Shown: positions 32,545 through 43,700 of the stretch, in pieces | Layout: each line of letters opens with the position of its first letter | Position numbering within the stretch: position 1 is the stretch's first letter | NCBI GenBank assembly: GCA_911728435.2 | Contig: OU452200.1 | Span: 27,047,715-27,111,714, forward strand | Direction: 5' to 3' | DNA: 64,000 nt | Origin: Apoderus coryli | Taxonomy: Eukaryota > Arthropoda > Insecta > Coleoptera > Attelabidae | Position numbers and translations under genes: made by a program | The notes under the pieces: generated by a model | What the model was told of the DNA's origin: nothing | The model's input: only the letters and a program-made list of their open reading frames with translations | Database searches by the model: none

Positions 32545-33797
32545 TTTTTATTTAATTATTTAAAAATATAAGATAATGTAAAACATTTTTGCGATGCTGT
32601 CTTTTATTTTTGGTATGTAATCGATAAAACCACTGCGCTTCTAAAAAATTGAAACGTAGTGATGATGATATAAACACTGATATTGATTCCGTTTGAAATA
32701 AATTTTTAGGAACGGACAAGAAAAAATTGAAGTTCTGTCAAGGACAAATTAAATACATTTTTTGGATATCATTCTTGGGGTTTTTGGTTCATATTAACAA
32801 ACAATAGTGAAATAATTTTTTTTTTATTTCATGCTAACCGTTTTTTTTTTTCGACGTTTCGACAAACAATGTTTGTTTACTTCAGGATTTTTCTTTTATC
32901 AGTCTACAAACATACAATTATTCATCATTATTTTTTGTTTTTCTCTTTGTTTCTATAAAGTCAGTCCAAAAATACCTACTAAATATATATAGAATTCTTT
33001 AAATATAAATAAAATTCTTAAAATACACATATAATACTAGACACAAAAAAATTAAAATAGGTGTAAAAATATTCTTACCTTCCAACATCTCAATAATGTT
33101 CTCTTTTCCCTTTTTTATTTTCATTATTGGTATTGTCATAATATTTAGTGAGAGAATTTTTGTTTTAAAAATCCATTTAGAAGCAAGTACATGAATGATA
33201 TCAAAAAAATCCCGATGGCAGCCAGTCGGAAAAGTAGATTTTTGATTAATGTATTTTTTATTTATACTTAGTCTACCACTGACACCCACTATTAATAAAC
33301 AAATAATGGAATATTCTGACAGTCGCCAAATATAACCAAAGTGTCATATTGACAGTTATTTTAACTGAAATACCCATTATACTATAACACATACGTAAGT
33401 ACGGTCTTATTGTTATGTCACAGGTGTTTATTTGTCAAAATAATTACAGGTGCAGCGGGTGATGATATTTTTTTTTATTTTTTGTTACTTTATATTGACT
33501 TACATTTACTTAAATATGCCAGCGATGAAAAAACTCTCCAAATAAACATTGTAGAGATTTAAGTGCTCTATCATTTGATATGTAACATTGGTATTTTCTA
33601 TTAACAATGAAAAAAATATGATTTTTTTAAAACTTTGACAGGCCGTCATTTCGAAATTAGCTCGCCGATTTCAATCACCAACGAACTCACGCGATTCCAT
33701 GACCTAGCCGATTTTTTAACCAAATTTTGTTTCGATTGGTCAAAAAATGCGGCCTAGACCGTGACGCAAAGTTTTCTATATCCCATATATAAATATA
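32545..33797. other. Non-coding stretch with a hammerhead-like remnant
   Basis: At 32888-32852 on the minus strand: CTGAAGT (core base A9 changed), an ACAAAC/GTTTGT stem, then GAAACGTCG. The frame at 32999-33289 is low-complexity. No gene. Confidence 0.4.
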
Positions 33798-33948
33798 TAT
33801 ATAGATATATAAACTTTTGAACTGAGGTCATTTTTAGGATCCAGGGGTCATAAAATGAAGGACTGCATAAAAATTTTTCAAAATTTCGGTTTTGTCGATC
33901 TCCTGAATAGTTAGATTTTTTTTAAAATCTACTAAAAATTACATATTT
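33798..33948 (+). repeat. Dispersed repeat, copy 2
   Basis: Partner of 13125-13262 with the same order of conserved blocks (AACTGAGGT, ATAAAATGAAGGACTG, TAGTTAGATTTTTT). Confidence 0.6.
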
Positions 33949-33961
33949 ATTTTTTTATTAT

Positions 33962-34451
33962 TCTTGAACCGCTATTCTAATTCTTTTCAGTTTTCTTTTT
34001 TCTTGGGGTGTTCGGTTCTTATAAAAATTCCTCTTTATTCTACATAAAAATATTCATGTTTATTTTCGTCACTATCACACAGAAATCAAAACGACGTTTC
34101 GTTACTAATTAGTAACTTCCTCAGGTTGAAACATTTTTTTTTTCCTTTTCTTTCCAACACAAATTCCAATACGTCAATGTCAATAAAAGAACAAACAATT
34201 TTCATTCTATTTACAAACACATTTAAAACATTTAAATATAATAAAATACATATTTATTTAAAATGATGGAAACTATTGCCCGATATGTTGTATTGAAAGT
34301 TCACTTTCAATACAACATATCGTTTTCTGTGTGATAGTGACGAAAATAAACATGAATATTTTTATGTAGAATAAAGAGGAATTTTTATAAGAACCGAACA
34401 CCCCAAGAAAAAAGTAAACTGAAAAAAAGTTATAAATATATGGTTCAAGAA
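33962..34451. repeat. Inverted-arm repeat with hammerhead-like motif
   Basis: Arms of about 125 bp, 33962-34086 and 34321-34451, share TTGGGGTGTTCGGTTCTTAT and onward in opposite orientation. The centre holds a hammerhead-like motif (34137-34088, minus) and a perfect 19-bp hairpin (34281-34322, arms CGATATGTTGTATTGAAAG). The layout parallels 10275-10652 and 59750-60250, although the sequence is unrelated. Confidence 0.75.
34088..34137 (-). ncRNA. Hammerhead-ribozyme-like motif, ACGT variant
   Basis: On the minus strand: CAAC, the core CUGAGGA, helix II GUUAC/GUAAC, GAA, palindromic ACGU as helix III, C17, then GUUUUG, which pairs at least three bases with CAAC. The core is complete. The helix III palindrome differs in length and sequence from the ACAUGU copies but is again self-complementary. 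Confidence 0.5.
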
Positions 34452-34654
34452 AATTAAAATAAAAAAAAAATGAAATAAACTCTTACAGGGCGATTTTGGA
34501 GAAAGTGTTTATAATAAACTCATGGACAAAAATATCGAATATTTCAAAATGTAAAAACACTTTGTCCTACTAGGAAAACAGTTTATTTTAAAATTCTTAA
34601 GTGAAGTTTTATGAAAGGAACATTATGAAAACAAAAAGGAATGCTAAATATGAC

Positions 34655-34868
34655 AATTAGGATTATTTGCATTGAACTTAGCTATCAAAATATTGGATAG
34701 GAATATTTACAATGAACTTAGCTATCAACATATTCAATAAAATTAGGTATATTTAGATTGAACTTAACTCTCAAAATATTGGATAAAATTACGAATATTT
34801 ACAGTGAACTTAAATATCAAAATATCCGATAAAATTAGGAATATTTATATTGAACTTACCTATCAAAA
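34655..34868. repeat. Tandem repeat, about 46-bp unit, five copies
   Basis: TGAACTTA recurs at 34673, 34713, 34759, 34805 and 34850 within units containing CTATCAAAATATTGGATAAA. Confidence 0.85.
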
Positions 34869-35177
34869 TCACAGAAATCTTACATTATATATATATTTAC
34901 TCTAGAATGATAATCCCGTAGTACAAAAATGTAACCAAAAGTGTAAAGCTGTCCATAATGCGCATGATCACCAGTATCTTATTTTTCAACAGGACCGGCT
35001 TTGATTAAATGTAATATTACTGTTATGTTATAGGTATATTTAAAATTAAATTTTACCATTTGGTAACATTCAAATAAAAAAATGGAATAAAGGAATTTAA
35101 GAAATAAAAAATTACATTAAATATCTAAATACTTTATTGTATAACAGGTACAACCCAATAATAATAAATCTAAGCAG

Positions 35178-35440
35178 AAACGAGAAATACTGGAAAATAT
35201 CTTAAGAACATGAGCATTCTAATTATTTATTTTATTATTATATAATATTTGTTTGTTTATACAACCACCTTAGGCGTCTTACCTCTCTCCAGCCTTCAAA
35301 GAAGGGGTGCAAGAAACAGGACTTCACAAATATTTTCCGTGTCCATGTAAACCACTTCCATATCATCCGTACTACTCGCAATAGTATTTTGTGATAAAAC
35401 ATGGTTGGTAGAACTTGTATTCTCAGCAATTTCATGGAGG
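35178..35440 (-). other. Possible last exon of the THAP pseudogene
   Basis: One minus-strand frame across 35440-35290 reads ILHEIAENTSSTNHVLSQ and TDDMEVVYMDTENICEV after an acceptor-like TTATAG. The amino-acid mix looks protein-like but no domain is visible. Confidence 0.25.
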
Positions 35441-35595
35441 ATTCTATAATTAAGTATATTCCAGTTTAACAACAGAATTCAAACGAACTTTGTATACCTG
35501 CACAACGTAGGAAATATATTCTTGACATACATATCATGCATTTTTGACAGACTGCTTTTAAGTAACCAGTGTCTTGATATCAAACGATTAAGAAT

Positions 35596-35943
35596 TTAAC
35601 TTCCACTCTCATTTACATAATCTCTTCTTTTCAACAAAAGTTTGGGAACTGCATCGGGTACGAGGGCGATCCTCTTGCCGTCTTCTCTACAAATGATATC
35701 TTCTGTAGCGAAATGCTTACTGCATATGACATTCCCATCACATAAATTTTCTGTACTAGGATCCCAACGCCCGCATCCAAACATCATGTCTGTTTTTTGT
35801 CAAGCTAAAAATGAGTATCATGTCAATGGTATCATATTGACTCAAACTCAGACTGTTAGAAAACCCGAAACAATAACTTACTGAAAATATTTAATACCAG
35901 GAATGAGACCTTCATTTTTACACCACAACACTATACACCTCAT
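35596..35943 (-). pseudogene. THAP-domain gene, frameshifted
   Basis: Exon 1 (35943-35882) encodes MRCIVLWCKNEGLIPGIKYF and ends at CA/GTAAGT. Exon 2 starts at 35804 after ATTTTTAG; the junction gives YFHLTKNRHDVWMRALG. Then the frame must shift by one base near 35763 to continue as RWDPSTENL, NVICSKHFATEDI, and VPDAVPKLL to a stop at 35596-35598. CxxxxC, the W, CxxH and the AVP box are the complete THAP zinc-finger signature, so this is a real THAP domain. The frameshift at mid-domain makes it a pseudogene unless it is a sequencing error. Host gene or P-element origin cannot be decided. Confidence 0.75.
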
Positions 35944-36615
35944 TGTTTGTTAAATAAACGAACTAAAACCAAAATAACAAATATTAAAAACAATTTTAAT
36001 CACAAATATCTATCAACAATTAAAATATACCACGAATAAAACCATAACTGAATTATAAAACCTATCTGAATTGTTGTGAAGCCGACTCTGACAGATATTC
36101 CCACTACGAGAAACGTCATTTGCGAAAACAGACGCTGTTGCGAAATCTCCTAAATTTAGTATGATTTGGAAAAAAATGTTTCATTCATATTGCTGAAAAC
36201 TAAACAGTATGCAATTTTACCGATAACATTTAATTATTTGATTTTGTCAAGCAGTTTCGTATGACGCAACATATGGATTTATTTATAAAACAGATATGTC
36301 GCATAAATTCTGTAAGGCGAACGACAAAACAGTTTTAAATATGGCAGCGCTGTACTGAAAATAAGGTACTGTAGATCGTGAAAACTCTGCATACCCGTTA
36401 CGCTTTTTGGTATTCGGCTGGATTTAATTAGCATTCTAGAGTACATATATAATATAAGATTTCTATGATCAAAATATTCAATATTTTTGCCCATGGGTGT
36501 ATAAAGAACTAATCAAAACTGCTGGTATTTATGTTTGTCCCTAATATAACATGTTACTGTTAGCCTAAGCTTGCTCTCTTAATAGAACGAAGAACGTAGG
36601 TAGTATATTATTCTT
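35944..36615. other. Non-coding stretch
   Basis: AT-rich, no recognised domain; the frame at 36279-36494 has no family resemblance. Confidence 0.4.
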
Positions 36616-38384
36616 CCCAGTAAACACATATACGTAAATTAAACGTTGATTTAACGTGTCAATCGTTGATAATTGGTCTTACGTTAGAAAAGTGACGGTT
36701 TATTTTAAGTTTAATTTTACACCGGTCAATTTAAACGTTATAGACACGTGGTGTTATTATCTAAATACAACTACCTACATTTATTATGTTTAAATAACGT
36801 TGTATATGTATTATAAATAAACCATAAAATAAAAACGCTTGTTTTAGGTGTTTTTAAACGCGTGTCAAACATTGTCAAAATTAAAAACGTTTATAAAACG
36901 TTCTTTATGTAATTTATAATAAACCGATATTTATAGCTAAAATAACGTTAGAAAATATTCATTAGAAGCGCATAATTTTTAGAGGCGACAATGAAAACGT
37001 TAAAATGACGTTTTTTAAGTATTTTATAATAATTCTAAAATTACGGTTAAGGTAACGTGTAAAATATCCCATAAAAATTCTTATTGCTTAATATAGGAAA
37101 ATTCAAAACGTTTATATAATGTTTATAAAGTATGTTATCACAATTCCAAATGTACCTACAATTAGAAGATGAAATTATTTTTAGAATGAGCAATATTTAA
37201 ACTGGGAAATTTTAAAACGTTGATTATTACGGTTCCAAATACTTTTAAAAAATGTGTCAATGAATCGTTTGATGTAAAACTAGAATTATTGAAATAACAA
37301 CGAATATTACGTCCTAAATGTATTTTCAAAAATCTAGAATATATAAAGGTTTAACCTTAATTTACCTACCAGTTGAAACAGTAAAACAAACACTTTATAA
37401 TATGTAAGTAAATCCCTAATATACCTATTTAGTTAGTTACTTTTGAAAACACCATTTAAAAGGTGTTTAAATTGTATAACTTTACACTAATTTAAACGAC
37501 CTTGTAAGTCCTAACGTTTCCTAGTTTCCAATGCTATCCCATTCTTATCTCGGACATAGTGTACATAACAAATTGAACAAAAAGTGTTTATCAAAAACTT
37601 CCTACTACAACTAGCTATACCTATCGGTACTCTAAATTTACAAGAGTAATGCGAAATATTTGTTAACAAGTTAATTAAATCTTATAATGATTTGTTGGGT
37701 TTTTTTTTTATGCAAAAATATAAGTTTCAGAATAGTTTTACAACATATTTTTTCCAATCTTGAATAAGAAGTTAAAAATAAGTGGTATTATACCTACTTA
37801 AATACCTAGTAACCGGCCCAAGCAATCACAAAAAAATGTTTTTGTTTTTACTATATGAACACCTGTTTGTGTAGTTTCACACATTTCAAACGTTGCTTGA
37901 ACGTTGAAGGCAGGCCGTTGTTACACCATTAAATTATAAAGCATATGATTGGCCGAAAACGTATGTGAAGGTCGTAATGTTTGTTAGTGACTAAAATCAT
38001 ACAGTTGTTTTTTAACAGTGATGCCAAAGTGAGAATTTCTTCTCATACTATAGGAGATATAAAGATATATATAATATAATTATTATTTTTTATAATAGAT
38101 ACGTATACTTTCGGGGTTTCCAGAAATTTATTAATTTTAACACACACTTTTTTGAATTTGATTAAAGTCAAACAACATAAGTGTATTTTCAACAATTCTT
38201 CTTTATTGAAATGATTTACAAAAAGAAACATTCCATATTAAATGGTGTATTACAGAAATTTGCTATTTACATAATAAGTAGTAGGTATAACCAAATTTAA
38301 GTTTTCGAAAAATTTCATATAAACCTCATGTTTTTTGCTATTAAATAAAAGTTTTTCCACAGAGTGTATGTTAGTGGTATACAT

Positions 38385-38545
38385 GTTTGAATCCATATTA
38401 TACCTTAAGACACTACGTAAGAATTCTTTGTAAGATTTAGTAATGCCACTGAAGAAGGAACAGTAAAGTTCCGAAACATGTTTGGCTGATTCGAACATGT
38501 ATATAAAAATATTTTCTGTAGTAGACGCCTTTGATTTATAAAAAA
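38385..38545 (+). repeat. Hammerhead-bearing repeat inside the 4.3-kb element
   Basis: Matches the minus strand of 9480-9645 over about 150 bp, including AAGACACTACGTAAGAATT, the hammerhead and the GTAGTAGACGCCTTTGATTT end. Confidence 0.65.
38443..38490 (+). ncRNA. Hammerhead-ribozyme-like motif
   Basis: UGCCA, the core CUGAAGA, helix II GGAAC/GUUCC with loop AGUAAA, GAA, palindromic ACAUGU, U17, then UGGC pairing with GCCA as four Watson-Crick pairs. The core is complete. The helix I change G-U to G-C and the changed helix II relative to 10544-10590 are compensatory. Confidence 0.62.
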
Positions 38546-38724
38546 CTTTGTTTAGGTATAATAAGACAGACTTAAAATGACATTTAAATTTAATTAAAAG
38601 GCTACCCGACTTGGCAACAATGGTTTTAGATAAATCGCGGGTAGGTATTAGAATTTAGATTATATTTTATATTTATTACGTTATACCTATCCAAGCACTG
38701 GAAGGGTTCAAGCAAAATAATTAA

Positions 38725-39110
38725 TGTGGTAGCAAAGAATAATAGTTAGGTATCATTGTTGATAGTAAAAATAGTTAAAAAAGATTTAAGTAGTTTAATG
38801 CTTATTAAAAATTAAGTGACGTTCGGTATCGAGGGCCTTTCTAAAAGACTTATGAAGATAGTGCGAATATAATAAAAAGAAAGTGCTACAATTAGTTCAA
38901 AAAGATTTAAGAAGTGTAATATTATTAAAAATTAAGCGAGATTCGGTATTGAAGAATTATAGAAGTAGCAAAGAATAATAATTATGATTGTAAATTGTGC
39001 GAATATAATAAAAATCAAGTGCTACAATTAGTTAATAAATATTTAAGTAGTTTAATATTATTAAAAATTAAGTGATGTTCGGTATTGAGTTTCTAGAAGA
39101 ATTATGAAAT
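38725..39110. repeat. Tandem repeat, 120-136-bp unit, three copies
   Basis: TTCGGTAT recurs at 38822, 38942 and 39078, each preceded by TTATTAAAAATTAAG and, for the last two, by GTGCGAATATAATAAAAA and AGTGCTACAATTAGTT. Confidence 0.8.
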
Positions 39111-40239
39111 TTTTAATGGCCAACCAATTAGGAATACAGTTCAACTGTAAAGGTCGCTTCCACAAAATGGTTTTGAAGAGACAACACTTTTGAGCACTAT
39201 TTTAGGTAAGTAATAGGTGTCAATAAGATAGAACACAAGATTTTATTATGATACTAAAACGGGTTAAACATATTTGATATTTACACAGGGTATAAAATTA
39301 GTGCGTTAAGATCCATTTACGCATTATTTACCACCATATTTGCAGAAAAATGTTATAAATAAAAATTATGCGCCCTATTAATGTACATATTTTTTAAAAT
39401 AAGTATATTTCGTACTCGTTTTTACTCATCAGCCAGCCACACCACTCGATATTTTGCTTTTAGAACACTAATAAAAATAAGATTATAAAATTTGAAAAAA
39501 GTCGCAGGAAAAAAATTTAAAATTGACAAATTAATGCAATGAATTTACTGGGTGTTTGGTTTATTGCACTCAGAAAATATAATTTTAGATTAAAAGTAAA
39601 CATCTTTTACTTTTGCCTAAAAATGTACAGAGTATCTATACGCTTCTAGCAAAAATAACATTACATTCTAAATATTTATAATTATATTATGCTAATACCT
39701 ATGTTTACATTTTTCATTTCAGAAGCAGCCAAATTGAACTTTCCCGTGCACCAGAAAAATGATTTGCAAGCATTATTTATGTATTAGATTTATGATTTAT
39801 TGATGTTTTAAATTAATTAAAATTCCCTATCGTAAGCGGTTAAGAAGCAGTCAAAATTTAAGCATAATTCTATATTTTATTCTTCTTAATATGTGAAAGA
39901 ATTATTTGTTCCTTAATTTAACTTTCTATTTGTTATTAAAAAAAAATTTTTCTATGTTTAGAATAAATTACATATTTATAGACAATTTGTTATCTTACAT
40001 TTTACACTAGTGATGATTCTAGAACATTTTGTTATAATTATATACAACAAAAAATGTAAAGTGTTTTTATCCTAATAAAATAACGGACAAGGTTCGATGC
40101 TAAAAGTATGTCTCCAATATCCTAAATCGTTAAATCAAAAAGTTGGATTGTTGGTTGTAAATATATTAAAAACAAATCAAAAATCCGTTTGTTTTTTGTG
40201 TTATTCAATATTTTTATATAAAATATTGTCAAAAAGAAA

Positions 40240-40325
40240 TTACAAAATTATTCGATACAACGTAAGTTTCCGCGACAGAAAGCGTTCGCCGAAACGTGAA
40301 TTATTGTATCGTATAATTTTGTAAG
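40240..40325. repeat. Inverted block enclosing a GCG hairpin
   Basis: Outer arms ACAAAATTATTCGATACAA and its near-complement (one mismatch) enclose GCGACAGAAAGCGTTCGCCG followed by AAACGTG, which itself can fold. It could be a structured RNA or another regulatory palindrome. It lacks CUGANGA, so it is not counted as a hammerhead. Confidence 0.5.
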
Positions 40326-40539
40326 TTATATTTGACCACAATATTGAACATTAAAAAACACCAAAAACACCCAAATGTTTATATTTTTTGGTTTAACTAT
40401 TTAACAAAAAGGGCATTATTTTTTCATCAAACTTTTGTACCAACCCAACAATGGAAATCTGGTAGTTTTATTTATTTATTCCATACATTTTATCAACGTA
40501 TATTTCACGTTACAAAAATATATAAAAGCCACATTAAAT

Positions 40540-40746
40540 AACGTGAAATCAAACGTTATTTAAACATTCCTAAAATGCGTAATTAATACGATTACACAAA
40601 CGTTAATTATTAGCTTTTAAAAAACGATAAATGCATGTATATGTAATACATGCATTTGTCGTTTTTTAAAAGCTAAGAATTAACGTTTCTGTAATCGTAT
40701 TATTAACGTATTTTAGAACCGTTTAAATAACGTTTGATTTCACCGT
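40540..40746. repeat. About 200-bp palindrome
   Basis: Two arms of about 100 bp (start ACGTGAAATCAAACGTTATT) centred near 40641, about 90% complementary by eye, with a loop of a few bases. Confidence 0.8.
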
Positions 40747-40936
40747 TGAATATATATACATAAATACGTTAAATACACTTTTTTATATAGCATTTAACTA
40801 ACGTTTCGTTATTAGTGTTCTGTAACGTGAAAAAGCGCGACATATAAAAGTAAAATGTACGTATTTAATGTATCTTTTTTTGGAAAGGTGTTTTGTAATG
40901 ATAAACGTTAAATAAACGTATGTGTGTTTACTGGGT

Positions 40937-42899
40937 TAGTACTCCATTTTGCACATAAATACAATTAATATAAGGCTGTAACTATAGGTTACATAATATT
41001 TAACAATTGTTAATACGCTTGATTAAGAGAGTATAAAAGGGTCTGCGTTACTTCCTTTCCTTTTTCCTTTAGTTGTAGTACAGATTTTAAATCTTTGGTT
41101 GTAGTTCATATCACGTGTATGAGCAAAAATAGGGGTACCAAAGTTCGATTTAGAGATATATCAGCCATAAATCACGTATTATAGAATAACTTTTCAAATA
41201 TTATGTATTCCGCTCCAGTGGAGTAAATCGACACACAAACGTAGACAGATGATATGTTTTCCATCGTCAACACTTGAAGAATAATATAATATATAACACA
41301 TTTTTCTACGTAAGTGAATATTAATACAAATTTTATCAGTAAGAATTGGTGATGGATGGGAATTTTAGAGGTTGGTGAGGGCATACGGAAAGTCTGTAGA
41401 GAGAAGGAAAGCGTGTTTTCCTTATACAATAGCCACGAATGGCAAATTATGCTAGAATATTTATTGCTTCAATCATGCATCGTTTGGATGCTTTTCGAAA
41501 TAATCTTAAAACATGTAGCAACGATGAGCTAAGAGTGATACAATATTAAAATATATATCATAAAAGGATGAGGAGATTCACGATTAACGCGGCGGTTTAT
41601 TATAGGAAAACTACCTGCTTTTTTAAATTTTTTCAACGCACAAAAAATATAATTTAGCATATTATTATTTCATATATTCCATTTCGCTCTGCCAATAGCA
41701 ATAATTGATCTGATGAAAGGGTTTCGAATATAATTATTAAGTTATAGGCAACATTTATCACAGACTGATTAAAAGTACATAATTCAATTATATATTATTG
41801 AAATACTCGTATATAATTCAATTTCGGGATGTGTTTCGTTTGATGTGCCTCTTTTAATTGGTTACTCTCTTCTTTTCTTTCAATCAAAGAAGGGATGCGT
41901 TTAGTTAATGTGGGGGACTTAAAGTGCTTTCGCGTGATTAAGAGCATGAACTGCTCTAGGTTTTGTAGGGTAAAGAATTGATCCAGTTTCTGTACAGTGA
42001 GGAACATTTCTAGTTCATTGGAAAGTAATATAATGAATGGCCAAGAGCCTGCGCTGGGCTTGTCTAAAAGAACGGCGCGGGAACTTTTGAGCCGCTGGTT
42101 ATAAATTCATAACTGGTATAGCAACAAAACGCACTGGAAAACTCCTAACATTAAGCAGGAGTCAGCTGCGAGTAACTATAGGACTCATCGCCCCTGAGAA
42201 ACCACACTAATGCACCTTATTGTACCGGCAGATATTGACACCTAATATATAACTGAACTCCACAAGTTAGTGGAGGGCAAAGGGTTGTTCAAATGGGTGG
42301 TATAAAATACGGGGACTTTTGACAATAAGCCCATGATGCTGCAGTAAAACCGCAGAGGAATGGACCCTTTGCAAAAAAAAACATCACGAACAGTTTCAGT
42401 TAGAGTTTCTAAAATAGTAAGTTTTATCCAATGTTTCTAAATAGGCAATAAACGTATAGTTTTGTTCAATAAGTTCTCTTTTAACGAAAGTTAGGTAAAG
42501 GAGTCCAGACATTGATTTATTTTGGTTGCAATTGAAATTATTTCAATTTTATTCTAAAAAAATGGTTTATTCCATTCCAGAACGTCTTGAAACTTTATTT
42601 TCAATTCTTGAGACTTGCTTACTGCTCGATGGATAAGAACAATTCTCTCTCAACGAAAATGAAATGGAATACATAGATGTCACTACCTCTCATTCTCAAT
42701 CATTTCTTGTAATACCATAATATGAAATTTTTTTGTAATATTTCAAATATGGTACTAGTATCTGGTAAGTGTTTTGGACGACATTGAGAGCGAACCTGAT
42801 ATTTGGAGATGAAGAATAGAAAATAAATACACCCTATTCAAAACAAAATGTGTGTAAGACCATTTGTAAGCAACACGTTGGGTTTGCGAATTCAGAACG
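40937..42899. other. Non-coding stretch
   Basis: No gene, terminal repeats or RNA motif recognised. 42030-42370 has slightly higher GC content and broken frames that might be an old retroelement, but no motif supports it. Confidence 0.35.
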
Positions 42900-43645
42900 C
42901 TCCAAATTGCTAACATATCCCAATATTTGGGAGTATCGCCCGTAGACGAATCAGTTGCGCTTTTTTATTCTGTCATTGAACATGCAATACAAAATAATGT
43001 TCCTTTCGGGAAATCTAATCGATCCTATCCTGTCTGGTATAGTAGAGATACAATTTTACTTATCAAGAAAAAATTTAAGGTCCACGGGAAGTGGAAAAAA
43101 TTTAAACGCAATTCAGATTATGAGGATTTTTCTTCCTTTCGTGGACAGGTTAAGCATGCCATAAAAAATTATTACTATAATTATATAACATGTCATCAAA
43201 TATAAAGGAATTTTGGTCATTTTTATCCAATAGGAAAAACAGGCAATCCGTTCCTAGTACAATGGTCTATAAGAATGCCGAAATGGTTGGGGATCGCAAG
43301 GTTTGTGATGTATTCTCGGAATACTTTTCTTCTGTGTTTGGGAGCAATTCAACATTTTCCAATGTTGAATTTTCGCATAGCTCTAGTGCACTCTTGCCCA
43401 ACCTTTTCAACAGTCGGGCGAATTGGATGATTCAAAAATCCCAGGCGGGCCACTGATCACTGACAGTTCGTATTTTCGTTATTTCTTAATTAAAACATCG
43501 AGCTTAACTTAAATTAAGGTACGGTGGAATAAAACAACATTCTCAAATAGTTGTTTAGTTTTATAAGCTTCATTAAAATCACAACATAAATAGCATCTTA
43601 TGCCAAATACAAAAAAAAATGGGGCAATAATTGTCATTTTTTCCC

Positions 43646-43700
43646 AGAAACAATTTCAGAAATCACATTAATAATTAATGTGATTTCTGAAATTGTTTCT
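43646..43700. repeat. Perfect 27-bp palindrome over the transposase stop codon
   Basis: AGAAACAATTTCAGAAATCA... pairs with its complement across a single central base. The arms contain the last codons of the hAT gene and its 3' flank. Confidence 0.95.

Larger units (their letters stand above)
36616..40936. mobile_element. 4.3-kb inverted-repeat element rich in AACGT boxes
   Basis: The left end CCCAGTAAACACATATACGT (36616) and the inverted right end CCCAGTAAACACACATACGT (40936) are imperfect terminal inverted repeats of about 22 bp. Both sides carry tens of AACGTT/AAACGT boxes over about 600 bp on the left (36640-37300) and 400 bp on the right (40530-40930). The interior holds a tandem repeat, a hammerhead-like motif, a small inverted block and a 200-bp palindrome. 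There is no transposase or other recognisable protein. The flanks share only TT, so the target duplication and the superfamily are unknown. Confidence 0.65.

Noticed and set aside
40097..40541. Two consecutive open frames as genes in the 4.3-kb element
   Set aside because: AT-driven composition, no domains, and one runs across the inverted block at 40240-40325.
36616..40936. Polinton/Maverick or virus-derived element
   Set aside because: No integrase, polymerase, ATPase or capsid-like frame is present; only the size and terminal repeats suggested it.
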